Below are positions 24,999 through 32,171 of a DNA stretch of 64,000 nt, piece after piece; position 1 is the first letter of the stretch; every line of letters starts with the position of its first letter. Origin of the DNA: Hyphomicrobiales bacterium (GTDB lineage Bacteria > Pseudomonadota > Alphaproteobacteria > Rhizobiales > Rhizobiaceae). The notes below the pieces were generated by a model. The model did not search any database, was not told the origin of the DNA, and worked only from the letters and a program-made list of their open reading frames with translations. The translations under genes were made by a program, and so were the position numbers. Where the stretch lies: contig UBZP01000001.1 of assembly GCA_900469965.1 (NCBI GenBank), forward strand, positions 310,001 through 374,000, in the 5' to 3' direction.

Positions 24999-27986
24999 CT
25001 AGTGCGCTTCGTCCCAGTTGAGGGCCGCGCGCGCATCCACCTTCAACGGTACCTTCATCGACAAGGCCGGCATGGACGCGTGCTCCATCACGCCGACGAT
25101 GACGGGAATGGCGCGTTCCACCTCCGCGTCCTCGACCTCGAAGACGAGCTCGTCGTGCACCTGCAGCAGCATGCGGGCCGACAGGCCGTTGTCGGCAAGC
25201 GCCGGCTCCATCTTGATCATGGCCCGGCGGATGATGTCGGCGGCCGAGCCCTGGATCGGGGCATTGATCGCCGCCCGCTCGTTGAAGGCGCGCACCGAGG
25301 GATTGGAGGAGCGGATCTCGGGATAGTGCGCGCGGCGGCCGAAGATCGTCTCGACATAGCCATGCTCGCGGGCAAAGGCCTTGGTCTCGTCCATGTAGTC
25401 CTTGATGCCGGGGAAGCGCTCGAAATAGCGCTTGATGTAGTCGCCGGCCTCGGAGCGCTCGATCGACAGCTGGTTGGCAAGGCCGAAGGCGGAGATGCCG
25501 TAGATGATGCCGAAATTGATCGCCTTGGCGCGGCGGCGGACGTCTGCGGGCATGCCCTCGACCGGCACGCCGAACATCTCCGATGCCGTCATCGCATGAA
25601 TGTCGACACCGTCGGCAAAGGCCTGCCTGAGTTGCGGGATGTCGGCGACATGGGCCAGCACGCGCAGCTCGATCTGGCTGTAGTCGGCGGAGACCAGCTT
25701 GTGGCCGGGGGTCGCGATGAAGGCGGTCCGGATCTTGCGGCCCTCGGCATTGCGCACCGGGATGTTCTGCAGGTTCGGGTCGGACGACGACAGGCGGCCG
25801 GTCGTGGTCGCCGCCAGCGCGTAGGAAGTGTGCACCCGCTTCGTCTCGGGGTGGACGAAGCCCGGCAGCGCGTCGGTATAGGTGGACTTCAGCTTGGTCA
25901 GCTGGCGCCAGTCGACGATCTTGCGCGGCAACGGCACGCCCTGGGCGGCCAGGTCCTCCAGCACCTGTGCGGAGGTCGACCACTGGCCGGTCTTCGTCTT
26001 CGAGCCGCCGGGCAGGCCCATCTTGCCGAACAGGATGTCGCCGAGCTGCTTCGGCGAGCCGATCGTGAAGCGTTCGCCGGCGAGCGCGTAGATCTCGTCC
26101 TCGAGCGCGGCTGCACCCTGCGCCAGCTCTCCCGACAGGCGCGACAGGATCTGGCGGTCGATGGTGATGCCCCGCTCCTCCATCCGCGCCAAGACCGGCA
26201 CCAGCGGCCGTTCCAGGCGCTCGTAGACCGTCGTCATCTTCTCCGCGGCGAGCCGCGGCTTCAGGACGTGCCACAGCCGCAGCGTCACGTCGGCATCCTC
26301 GGCGGCATAGGCCGTCGCCCGGTCGATATCGACCAGATCGAAGGTCTGCGCGCCCTTGCCGCTGCCGGCGACATCCTTGTAGGCGATCGGCTTGTGGCCG
26401 AGCCAGCGCTCGGAGAGCGAATCCATGCCATGCGTGCCGGCGCCGGCATCGAGCGCATAGGACATCAGCATCGTGTCGTCGAAACCCTGCATGGTGACGC
26501 CGTGGCGCTTCATCACCAGGTAGTCGTATTTCAGGTTCTGCACCACCTTGAGGACAGAGGCGTCCTCCAGCAGGTCCTTCAGCCGCGACAGCGCGTCGCG
26601 CATCGGGATCTGCCCGTCGACGAGCCCGCCGCCCAGAAGGTCGCCGACGCCCGACTTGTGCAAGAGCGGCACGTAGGCCGCGCGGATCGAAATGCCGGAC
26701 GGGTCCCTGCCGTTGTCGGCGATGGCCAGGGAGAAGCCGCAGAGCTCCGCCTGCATCGCATCGAGCGACGTCGTCTCGGTGTCGAAGCCGACGAGCCCGG
26801 TCTCGCGCGCGGCCGCGATCCAGCGGTCCAGGGTGTCGAGGTCGCGGATCGTGACATAGGCGGAATGATCGATCGGCTGGCCGGAGAGGCGGGCCGCGCG
26901 CGTCCGGGCGAGCGTTGCGGGTTCGTGCCCGTCGGCCGATGCGACCGGCAACAAGGTTTCGGCCGCCTCGGCGGCACTCTCCTCCGGCACGCCGGCAGCA
27001 TCCGGTCCGGAAGCCCCGCCCTTGTCGAGGTCCGGGCCATGGGCCTCGGCGCCCCATTCCACCGGCACGTCGGCGGGATCGATCGCAGACGCGTCGCAGT
27101 CACAGGCCTCGGCAACCCGCCGCGTCAGCGTGGTGAACTCCATCGCCTTGAGGAAGGCGATCAGCTTCGGGCCGTCCTGCGTCTCGAGGACCAGATCCTC
27201 CAGCGGCACGTCGAGCGGCGTGTCGGTCCTCAGCGTCACGAGCTGGCGCGACAAAAGCGCCTGGGCGCGGTTGGCGATGATGTTCTCGCGGCGCTTCTGC
27301 TGCTTGATCTCCTCCGCGCGCGCGAGCAGCGTGTCGAGATCGCCATATTCCTCCAGGAGCTGGGCTGCGGTCTTCGGCCCGATGCCGGGGATGCCCGGCA
27401 CGTTGTCGGTCGAATCGCCGGTCATCGCCTGCAGGTCGATCATCTTGTCCGGGGTCACGCCCCATTTCTCGATCACCTCGGGGATCGAAATCTGCTTGTC
27501 CTTCATGCTGTCGTACATCGACACCTTCGGGGTGACGAGCTGCATCAGGTCCTTGTCGGACGACACGATGGTGACGTCGGCCCCGGCCGCCTCGGCCAGC
27601 CGCGCATAGGTGGCGATCAGGTCGTCGGCCTCGAACCCCTCCTTTTCGATGCAGGGCAGGTTGAAGGCGCGCGTCGCGTGGCGGATCAGCCCGAACTGCG
27701 GGATCAGGTCTTCCGGCGGCGCCGTGCGGTTCGCCTTGTACTGGTCGTAGAGCTCGTTGCGGAAGGTCTTCGAGGAATAGTCGAAGATGACGGCGAAATG
27801 GGTGGGCGTCACGCCGACGTCGGTGTTGCGCGCATCCTTCAGGAGCTTCCACAGCATGTTGCAGAAGCCGGAGACGGCATTGACCGGCAAGCCGTCCGAC
27901 TTGCGGTTCAGCGGCGGGATCGCGTGAAAGGCGCGGAAGATGAAGCCCGAGCCGTCGACGAGGAAGAGATGGTCACCATTTTTCAT
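24999..27986 (-). CDS. polA: DNA polymerase I
   Basis: 995 residues starting at ATG 27986 (MKNGDHLFLVDGSGFIF). Domain 1 (1-300) is the 5'-3' exonuclease with SSDKDLMQL and DNVPGIPGIGPKTA. Domain 2 (about 380-590) is the 3'-5' exonuclease and looks intact, with VGFDTETTSLDAM at its first acidic motif and YAAEDADVT. Domain 3 is the polymerase: YSQIELRVLAH (motif A), RRAKAINFGIIYGISAFGL (motif B), LLQVHDELVFEV (motif C). Functions in Okazaki fragment maturation and repair. Divergent from the small RNA candidate and M20 peptidase. Confidence 0.97.
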   Translation of the reverse strand: MKNGDHLFLVDGSGFIFRAFHAIPPLNRKSDGLPVNAVSGFCNMLWKLLKDARNTDVGVTPTHFAVIFDYSSKTFRNELYDQYKANRTAPPEDLIPQFGLIRHATRAFNLPCIEKEGFEADDLIATYARLAEAAGADVTIVSSDKDLMQLVTPKVSMYDSMKDKQISIPEVIEKWGVTPDKMIDLQAMTGDSTDNVPGIPGIGPKTAAQLLEEYGDLDTLLARAEEIKQQKRRENIIANRAQALLSRQLVTLRTDTPLDVPLEDLVLETQDGPKLIAFLKAMEFTTLTRRVAEACDCDASAIDPADVPVEWGAEAHGPDLDKGGASGPDAAGVPEESAAEAAETLLPVASADGHEPATLARTRAARLSGQPIDHSAYVTIRDLDTLDRWIAAARETGLVGFDTETTSLDAMQAELCGFSLAIADNGRDPSGISIRAAYVPLLHKSGVGDLLGGGLVDGQIPMRDALSRLKDLLEDASVLKVVQNLKYDYLVMKRHGVTMQGFDDTMLMSYALDAGAGTHGMDSLSERWLGHKPIAYKDVAGSGKGAQTFDLVDIDRATAYAAEDADVTLRLWHVLKPRLAAEKMTTVYERLERPLVPVLARMEERGITIDRQILSRLSGELAQGAAALEDEIYALAGERFTIGSPKQLGDILFGKMGLPGGSKTKTGQWSTSAQVLEDLAAQGVPLPRKIVDWRQLTKLKSTYTDALPGFVHPETKRVHTSYALAATTTGRLSSSDPNLQNIPVRNAEGRKIRTAFIATPGHKLVSADYSQIELRVLAHVADIPQLRQAFADGVDIHAMTASEMFGVPVEGMPADVRRRAKAINFGIIYGISAFGLANQLSIERSEAGDYIKRYFERFPGIKDYMDETKAFAREHGYVETIFGRRAHYPEIRSSNPSVRAFNERAAINAPIQGSAADIIRRAMIKMEPALADNGLSARMLLQVHDELVFEVEDAEVERAIPVIVGVMEHASMPALSMKVPLKVDARAALNWDEAH

Positions 27987-28149
27987 GGCGTTAGGGATAG
28001 CGTGCGCGGGTCCCCGCGTCCATCGTCCATTGCGCTTGCCACCAGGCTTGCCAAACCGCTTTGGAGCCTCACACAAACGTTACCAATTTGTAATTTCCGG
28101 TGCCGCGCAAATCCCTTGAAAAGCCACATTCCGAGGCCCAAATGACAGT

Positions 28150-28302
28150 CATCGGCACCTGATCAAGCCGTGGTCTGGCATCCCGGCCTGTCCCCCGCCG
28201 CGCCAGACCAGAGGACAAAGGCCTTATCCCCCTCTCCGGGCCTTTGTCCACAATTCATAAGGGCCGCTTCGAACGCACCTCCCGTCCGAAGCGGCCCTTT
28301 TC
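28150..28302 (+). ncRNA. Three-hairpin small RNA candidate next to polA (possible alpha-r7/Smr7C family)
   Basis: Three perfect hairpins follow each other: 28171-28179 with 28202-28210 (9 bp), 28213-28223 with 28239-28249 (11 bp), and 28259-28271 with 28287-28299 (13 bp), the last followed by TTTT as an intrinsic terminator. No rightward gene precedes it, so the terminator needs its own transcript. The loops are C-rich; the third contains ACCTCCC, able to pair with Shine-Dalgarno sequences. A weak -35 CTTGAA is at 28115. The 5' end is a guess. From memory the Sinorhizobium sRNA Smr7C (about 150 nt) also lies beside polA, which supports the call. Confidence 0.75.
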
Positions 28303-28453
28303 GTTTTCCCCGCCCCGGCATACGTCCCCGCCCGGCCCCACGACGAAGCCGCGCCCACGGCAACCGTCGTGGCTTTGTGCGCACCCATCGCTTTTCCCCG
28401 TTCCCACTTTCGGCAGACATGCATTATGGTCCGTCCGCAAAGAGGATTCGACC

Positions 28454-29845
28454 ATGACCAACCTGTTACCCGTACTCGACCACGCCGCCGCGAACGTGCC
28501 CGCCGCCCTGGAGCGCCTGTTCGATCTCGTCCGTATCAAATCGATCTCGACCGACCCGGCCTACAAGGCCGATGTGCGGCGCGGCGCGGAGTGGCTGGTG
28601 AGCGAACTGCGCACGCTCGGGTTCGACGCCACCGTGCGCGATACGGCCGGGCACCCGATGGTGGTCGCCCACCACGAGGGGGCCAGCGCCGACGCGCCGC
28701 ACGTTCTCTTCTACGGCCACTACGACGTGCAGCCGGTCGATCCGCTGGAGCTCTGGGAGCACGACCCGTTCGAGCCGGCGGTGCGCGACATCGGCGGCGG
28801 ACGCCGGATCATCACCGGCCGCGGCACCTCCGACGACAAGGGCCAGCTGATGACGTTCGTCGAGGCGTGCCGCGCCTACAAGGAGACGGCCGGAACGTTG
28901 CCCTGCAAGGTCACGATCCTGTTCGAGGGGGAGGAGGAGTCCGGTTCGCCGTCGCTCAAGCCCTTCCTGGAGGCCAATGCGGCCGAGCTGAAGGCCGACT
29001 ATGCGCTCGTCTGCGACACCAACATGTGGGATGCCGAGACGCCGGCGATCTCGGCGGGGCTGCGCGGGCTGGTCGGCGAGGAAGTCGTCGTCAAGGCGGC
29101 GGACCGCGACCTGCATTCGGGCTATTTCGGCGGGGCCGCGGCCAATCCGATCCATATCCTCGCCGACATCCTCGCCGGACTGCACGACCAGGACGGGCGC
29201 GTGACGCTGAAGGGCTTCTACGACGGCGTCGAGGAGACGCCTGCCGACATCAAGGCCACCTGGGACAAGCTCGGCCAGACGGCGGAAAAATTCCTGGGCG
29301 AGATCGGCCTGGCCGTTCCCTCGGGCGAGAAGAACCGCTCGGTGCTGGAGCTGACCTGGGCGCGGCCGACGGCGGAGGTCAACGGCATCATCGGCGGCTA
29401 TACGGGCGACGGCTTCAAGACGGTGATCGCCGCCGAGGCCACGGCGAAGGTCTCGTTCCGGCTCGTCGGCAAGCAGGACCCGGGAAAGATCCGCGACGCC
29501 TTCCGCGCCTATGTCCGCGCGAAGATACCGGCCGACTGCTCGGTGAGCTTCCACGCCCACGGCGGTTCGCCGGCGATCCAGCTGCCCTATGATTCGCCAC
29601 TCCTGAACAAGGCGAAGGATGCGCTTTCGCAGGAATGGCCACAGCCCGCCGTGATGGTCGGCATGGGCGGCTCCATCCCGATCGTGGGCGACTTCCAGAA
29701 GATGCTCGGCATGGAATCGCTTCTGGTGGGCTTCGGGCTCTCCGACGACCGCATCCACTCGCCGAACGAGAAATACGAGTTGCGGTCCTTCGAGAAGGGC
29801 ATCCGCTCCTGGGTGCGCATCCTTTCGGCCCTGGCGGCACGGTGA
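28454..29845 (+). CDS. M20/M28-family dipeptidase-like metallopeptidase
   Basis: 463-residue zinc peptidase of the M20 (carnosinase/ArgE-like) family. Metal ligands and catalytic residues are visible in FYGHYDVQPVD (His, Asp), RGTSDDKGQ (Asp) and FEGEEESGSPS (catalytic Glu-Glu). A lid/dimerisation domain follows (ADRDLHSGYFGGAAANP), and the final His lies in DDRIHSPNEKYE. Probably hydrolyses dipeptides or N-acyl amino acids in the cytoplasm. AGAGGA lies seven bases before ATG 28454. Transcribed alone after the small RNA terminator. Exact substrate unknown. Confidence 0.9.
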   Translation: MTNLLPVLDHAAANVPAALERLFDLVRIKSISTDPAYKADVRRGAEWLVSELRTLGFDATVRDTAGHPMVVAHHEGASADAPHVLFYGHYDVQPVDPLELWEHDPFEPAVRDIGGGRRIITGRGTSDDKGQLMTFVEACRAYKETAGTLPCKVTILFEGEEESGSPSLKPFLEANAAELKADYALVCDTNMWDAETPAISAGLRGLVGEEVVVKAADRDLHSGYFGGAAANPIHILADILAGLHDQDGRVTLKGFYDGVEETPADIKATWDKLGQTAEKFLGEIGLAVPSGEKNRSVLELTWARPTAEVNGIIGGYTGDGFKTVIAAEATAKVSFRLVGKQDPGKIRDAFRAYVRAKIPADCSVSFHAHGGSPAIQLPYDSPLLNKAKDALSQEWPQPAVMVGMGGSIPIVGDFQKMLGMESLLVGFGLSDDRIHSPNEKYELRSFEKGIRSWVRILSALAAR

Positions 29846-30011
29846 CGAATTGTTGACCGTCGAGGGCGCGCAAATCGCGCGCGCTCGCGGTCGCATCGTT
29901 GTCCGGTTGGCCGAGAGTGGTTAACGTCGAGCGGATGGGAACCGGGGACGGGAGCAGACCCCGGCGGGGTCGCTGCCGCGACAGAAGACGGCCCGGAAGG
30001 GAAGCAACGGC

Positions 30012-30095
30012 ATGAACGACAATCCTGGACATCGCCTGCGAACCGGCCTGCCGCGACGCAGCCGTCGCCGGTCCGGGCAGGCACCGGGCGCATGA
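30012..30095 (+). CDS. Possible 27-residue Arg-rich leader peptide coupled to the downstream membrane protein
   Basis: A 27-codon ORF with a strong ribosome site (GGAAGGGAAG just upstream of its ATG). Its TGA overlaps the ATG of the next gene by four bases (ATGA at 30092-30095), while that next gene has no clear ribosome site of its own. The peptide carries eight arginines and no recognisable domain. It may serve translational coupling rather than make a functional protein. No homologue known to me. Confidence 0.4.
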   Translation: MNDNPGHRLRTGLPRRSRRRSGQAPGA

Positions 30096-31048
30096 AACTC
30101 GGCAAGCTCTTCTGGCCCCTCGTCGGCGGGGCCGCGATCATCTTCTCCCTCTGGATCCTGTACCACGACCTCAGGGGGCTGTCGTTCCACGAGTTCCGCG
30201 ACAGCCTTCTCGCCATTCCGCCTTCGGGATGGGCGCTCGCGGCTGTTGCGACGATCGCGGCCTATGCGGCGCTTGCCGCCTACGACCATCTGGCGCTCGA
30301 GCACCTCGGCCACCGGATATCGCTCTGGTTCATCACGGTCGCCTCGTTCACCGCCTATGCGCTGGCCCACAATATCGGCGCATCCGTCTTCTCCGGCGCC
30401 GTCGTGCGCTACCGCGCCTACACCTCCAAGGGCCTGTCGGCGAGCGAGGTCGGGGTGCTCGTCGCCTTCTGCTCGTTCACCTTCGCGCTCGGGACGGCGG
30501 TGCTGATGGGACTGGTGCTGATCATCGAGCCGGAGATCATCGAACGGGTGTCGAAGTTCCTGCCGGTGGAAGCGGCATTCTCGACCGGCGTGCTGATCCT
30601 GACGCTGGTCGCGATCTACCTCACCGGCAGCCTAGTCGGGTTCCGGCCGGTCAGGACCCGCTGGCTGAAACTGGAATATCCCCGGCCGTCGGTGGCCTTC
30701 CGGCAACTCCTGATCGCGCCGGTCGAACTGGTGGCGGCGGCGGCGATCATCTATTTCGTCCTGCCGGAGGCCAACAATCCGGGCTATCTCGTCGTGCTCG
30801 GCATCTTCCTCGCCTCGTTTTCCGCAGCCCTGCTCTCGCATGCGCCCGGGGGCATCGGCGTGCTGGAGCTGATCTTCATCGCGGGCCTGCCGGAACTCGA
30901 TCCCGTCGACGTCCTGGCTGCGCTCGCCGTCTTCCGGGTGTTCTATCTGATCATTCCGTTCGTGCTCGGCCTCGGCGCCGTGCTGGTGTTCGAGCATGCA
31001 CGCTATACGCAAATGCGGCGGGAAGAGAGCAACCGTCGGCAGGGATAG
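30092..31048 (+). CDS. MprF-like/UPF0104 family membrane protein
   Basis: 318 residues with about eight transmembrane segments, corresponding to the lipid-flippase half of MprF (lysylphosphatidylglycerol synthase TM region) without the synthase domain. Family markers are AHNIGASVFSGAVVRYRAYTSKG and SHAPGGIGVLELIFI. It probably sits in the inner membrane and handles lipids or lipid-linked molecules. The role of stand-alone UPF0104 proteins is poorly defined. The ATG overlaps a small Arg-rich ORF. Confidence 0.85.
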   Translation: MKLGKLFWPLVGGAAIIFSLWILYHDLRGLSFHEFRDSLLAIPPSGWALAAVATIAAYAALAAYDHLALEHLGHRISLWFITVASFTAYALAHNIGASVFSGAVVRYRAYTSKGLSASEVGVLVAFCSFTFALGTAVLMGLVLIIEPEIIERVSKFLPVEAAFSTGVLILTLVAIYLTGSLVGFRPVRTRWLKLEYPRPSVAFRQLLIAPVELVAAAAIIYFVLPEANNPGYLVVLGIFLASFSAALLSHAPGGIGVLELIFIAGLPELDPVDVLAALAVFRVFYLIIPFVLGLGAVLVFEHARYTQMRREESNRRQG

Positions 31049-31129
31049 GCGGTTCATCGCCCGTTCAGCCGAATTCCTGCATCATCCGACACGTCATTGG
31101 AAGGTTTGATGGCTCTCAGGAGTGAAAAG

Positions 31130-31597
31130 ATGAGAAAGATCGTCAGCGGCCTCATGGCGGCCGCGCTATCAGCGGCAACGCTCGCAGCCAGCCTGGTGCC
31201 GGCGCAGGCGGCCGGAATGCCGCGTGCCGACGTCACCGTCCAGTCGGACGTCGAGAACGTCGACTACTATGTCCGCCGCGGCTATCGTCCGCCGCCGCCC
31301 CACTACGGCGGTTCGCGCTACTATCGCAGCGGCTACTATCGCGGCTACCGCGGCTATCCCTACTATCGCGAGGGCTACCGCCGGTACGACGACGGCTACT
31401 GGTATCCGCTGGCCGCCTTTGGCGCAGGTGCGATCATCGGCGGGGCGATCGCCAGCCAGCCGCGCTACGTCGACGGCGGCGTCAATCCGCGGCATTTCGA
31501 ATGGTGTGCCGCGCGCTACCGCTCGTATCGCGCCTATGACAACACCTTCCAGCCCTATGGCGGGCCGCGCCAGCAGTGCCTGTCGCCCTACTACTGA
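31130..31597 (+). CDS. BA14K-like secreted protein
   Basis: 155 residues. A signal peptide ends near AQAAGM. A Tyr/Arg/Gly-rich low-complexity stretch (about 45-95) is followed by a glycine-rich hydrophobic segment and a C-terminal BA14K-type motif HFEWCAARYRSYRAYDNTF with a final Gln-Cys pair. The Brucella BA14K protein is an immunoreactive lectin-like surface protein; related proteins are common in Hyphomicrobiales. AGGAG lies seven bases before ATG 31130, ruling out the longer start at 31097. Followed by an intrinsic terminator. Confidence 0.85.
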   Translation: MRKIVSGLMAAALSAATLAASLVPAQAAGMPRADVTVQSDVENVDYYVRRGYRPPPPHYGGSRYYRSGYYRGYRGYPYYREGYRRYDDGYWYPLAAFGAGAIIGGAIASQPRYVDGGVNPRHFEWCAARYRSYRAYDNTFQPYGGPRQQCLSPYY

Positions 31598-31604
31598 AAC
31601 AGCG

Positions 31605-31633
31605 AAGGGCGGCCCGGAAGGCCGCCCTTTCCC
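31605..31633 (+). terminator. Bidirectional intrinsic terminator between convergent genes
   Basis: 10-bp perfect stem (31605-31614 with 31620-31629), 5-base loop, followed by TTT. It separates the BA14K gene from the convergent small secreted protein and reads as a hairpin in both directions. Confidence 0.8.
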
Positions 31634-31654
31634 TTGGCACGCGTCTGAGCCCGT

Positions 31655-31867
31655 CTACTCTGCCGGCTGCTGCTGTTCGGCAGCCGTGTCGTTCTTCTTC
31701 AGGAGAACGACCTCATCCGAAGCGGGCGTGGATTTTTCCGCAATGCTGGCCGTCGTGGTCGTCGTGTCGACGTCGGCCTTGGCGTTGGTCTGGTGATAGG
31801 CGCAATCGGCAAAAGCCATGGGAGCCGACAGGCCGAGCGCGCATGCAAATACGAGGATGCGTTTCAT
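31655..31867 (-). CDS. Small secreted protein of unknown function
   Basis: 70 residues from ATG 31867, preceded by AAGGAGACG. The first 20 residues form a signal peptide (MKRILVFACALGLSAPMAFA) and leave a mature protein of about 50 residues with one Cys, a Thr-rich stretch and a Gln/Glu-rich tail (AAEQQQPAE). No known family recognised. The long in-frame upstream extension lacks a ribosome site. Confidence 0.65.
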   Translation of the reverse strand: MKRILVFACALGLSAPMAFADCAYHQTNAKADVDTTTTTASIAEKSTPASDEVVLLKKNDTAAEQQQPAE

Positions 31868-32171
31868 CAATCGTCTCCTTGTTCGTTGCAGCGAGAGGAT
31901 ATCGGCGCAGACCGCAAAGCGGAAATCACGTTTGCGCGCGCATCCCGTCAGATGAACGTCGCGACAGCACAATCAAGGGGAGAGCGCCCCCGCTCTCCCT
32001 CCCCATTAAGTCGTCCTTAACCACCCCTTAAATCGCCGCATTTAAAGTTCAACGGACCGAGAGCCCAGCCTTCGCGGCCGCTCTTCAGAATAAAGGCGCT
32101 ACCGTAACGCCCTGTCCGCGCTGCGGACCCGGCTCGAGCGGCACGGACACGAAAGGCATATTTCTTCCAGG
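31868..32171 (+). promoter_or_regulatory. Divergent promoter region before the PBP1A gene
   Basis: 304 bp with no gene, between the small secreted protein and the PBP1A gene. Its outstanding feature is a TTAA cluster at 32006-32045 in otherwise GC-rich DNA. No clear sigma70 pair was picked out. Confidence 0.5.
32006..32031 (+). promoter_or_regulatory. Overlapping double CtrA-type site (TTAA-N7-TTAA-N7-TTAA)
   Basis: TTAA begins at 32006, 32017 and 32028, each pair separated by exactly seven bases, giving two full CtrA-type sites sharing a half. The middle half reads TTAACC, closest to consensus. The site is 141 bp before the PBP1A start and 138 bp before the opposite small gene, so the target is not certain. 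Confidence 0.65.

Noticed and set aside
24951-28145. ORF of over 1000 codons on the plus strand opposite polA
   Set aside because: Shadow of polA. No recognisable domain and the polymerase motifs on the other strand are complete.
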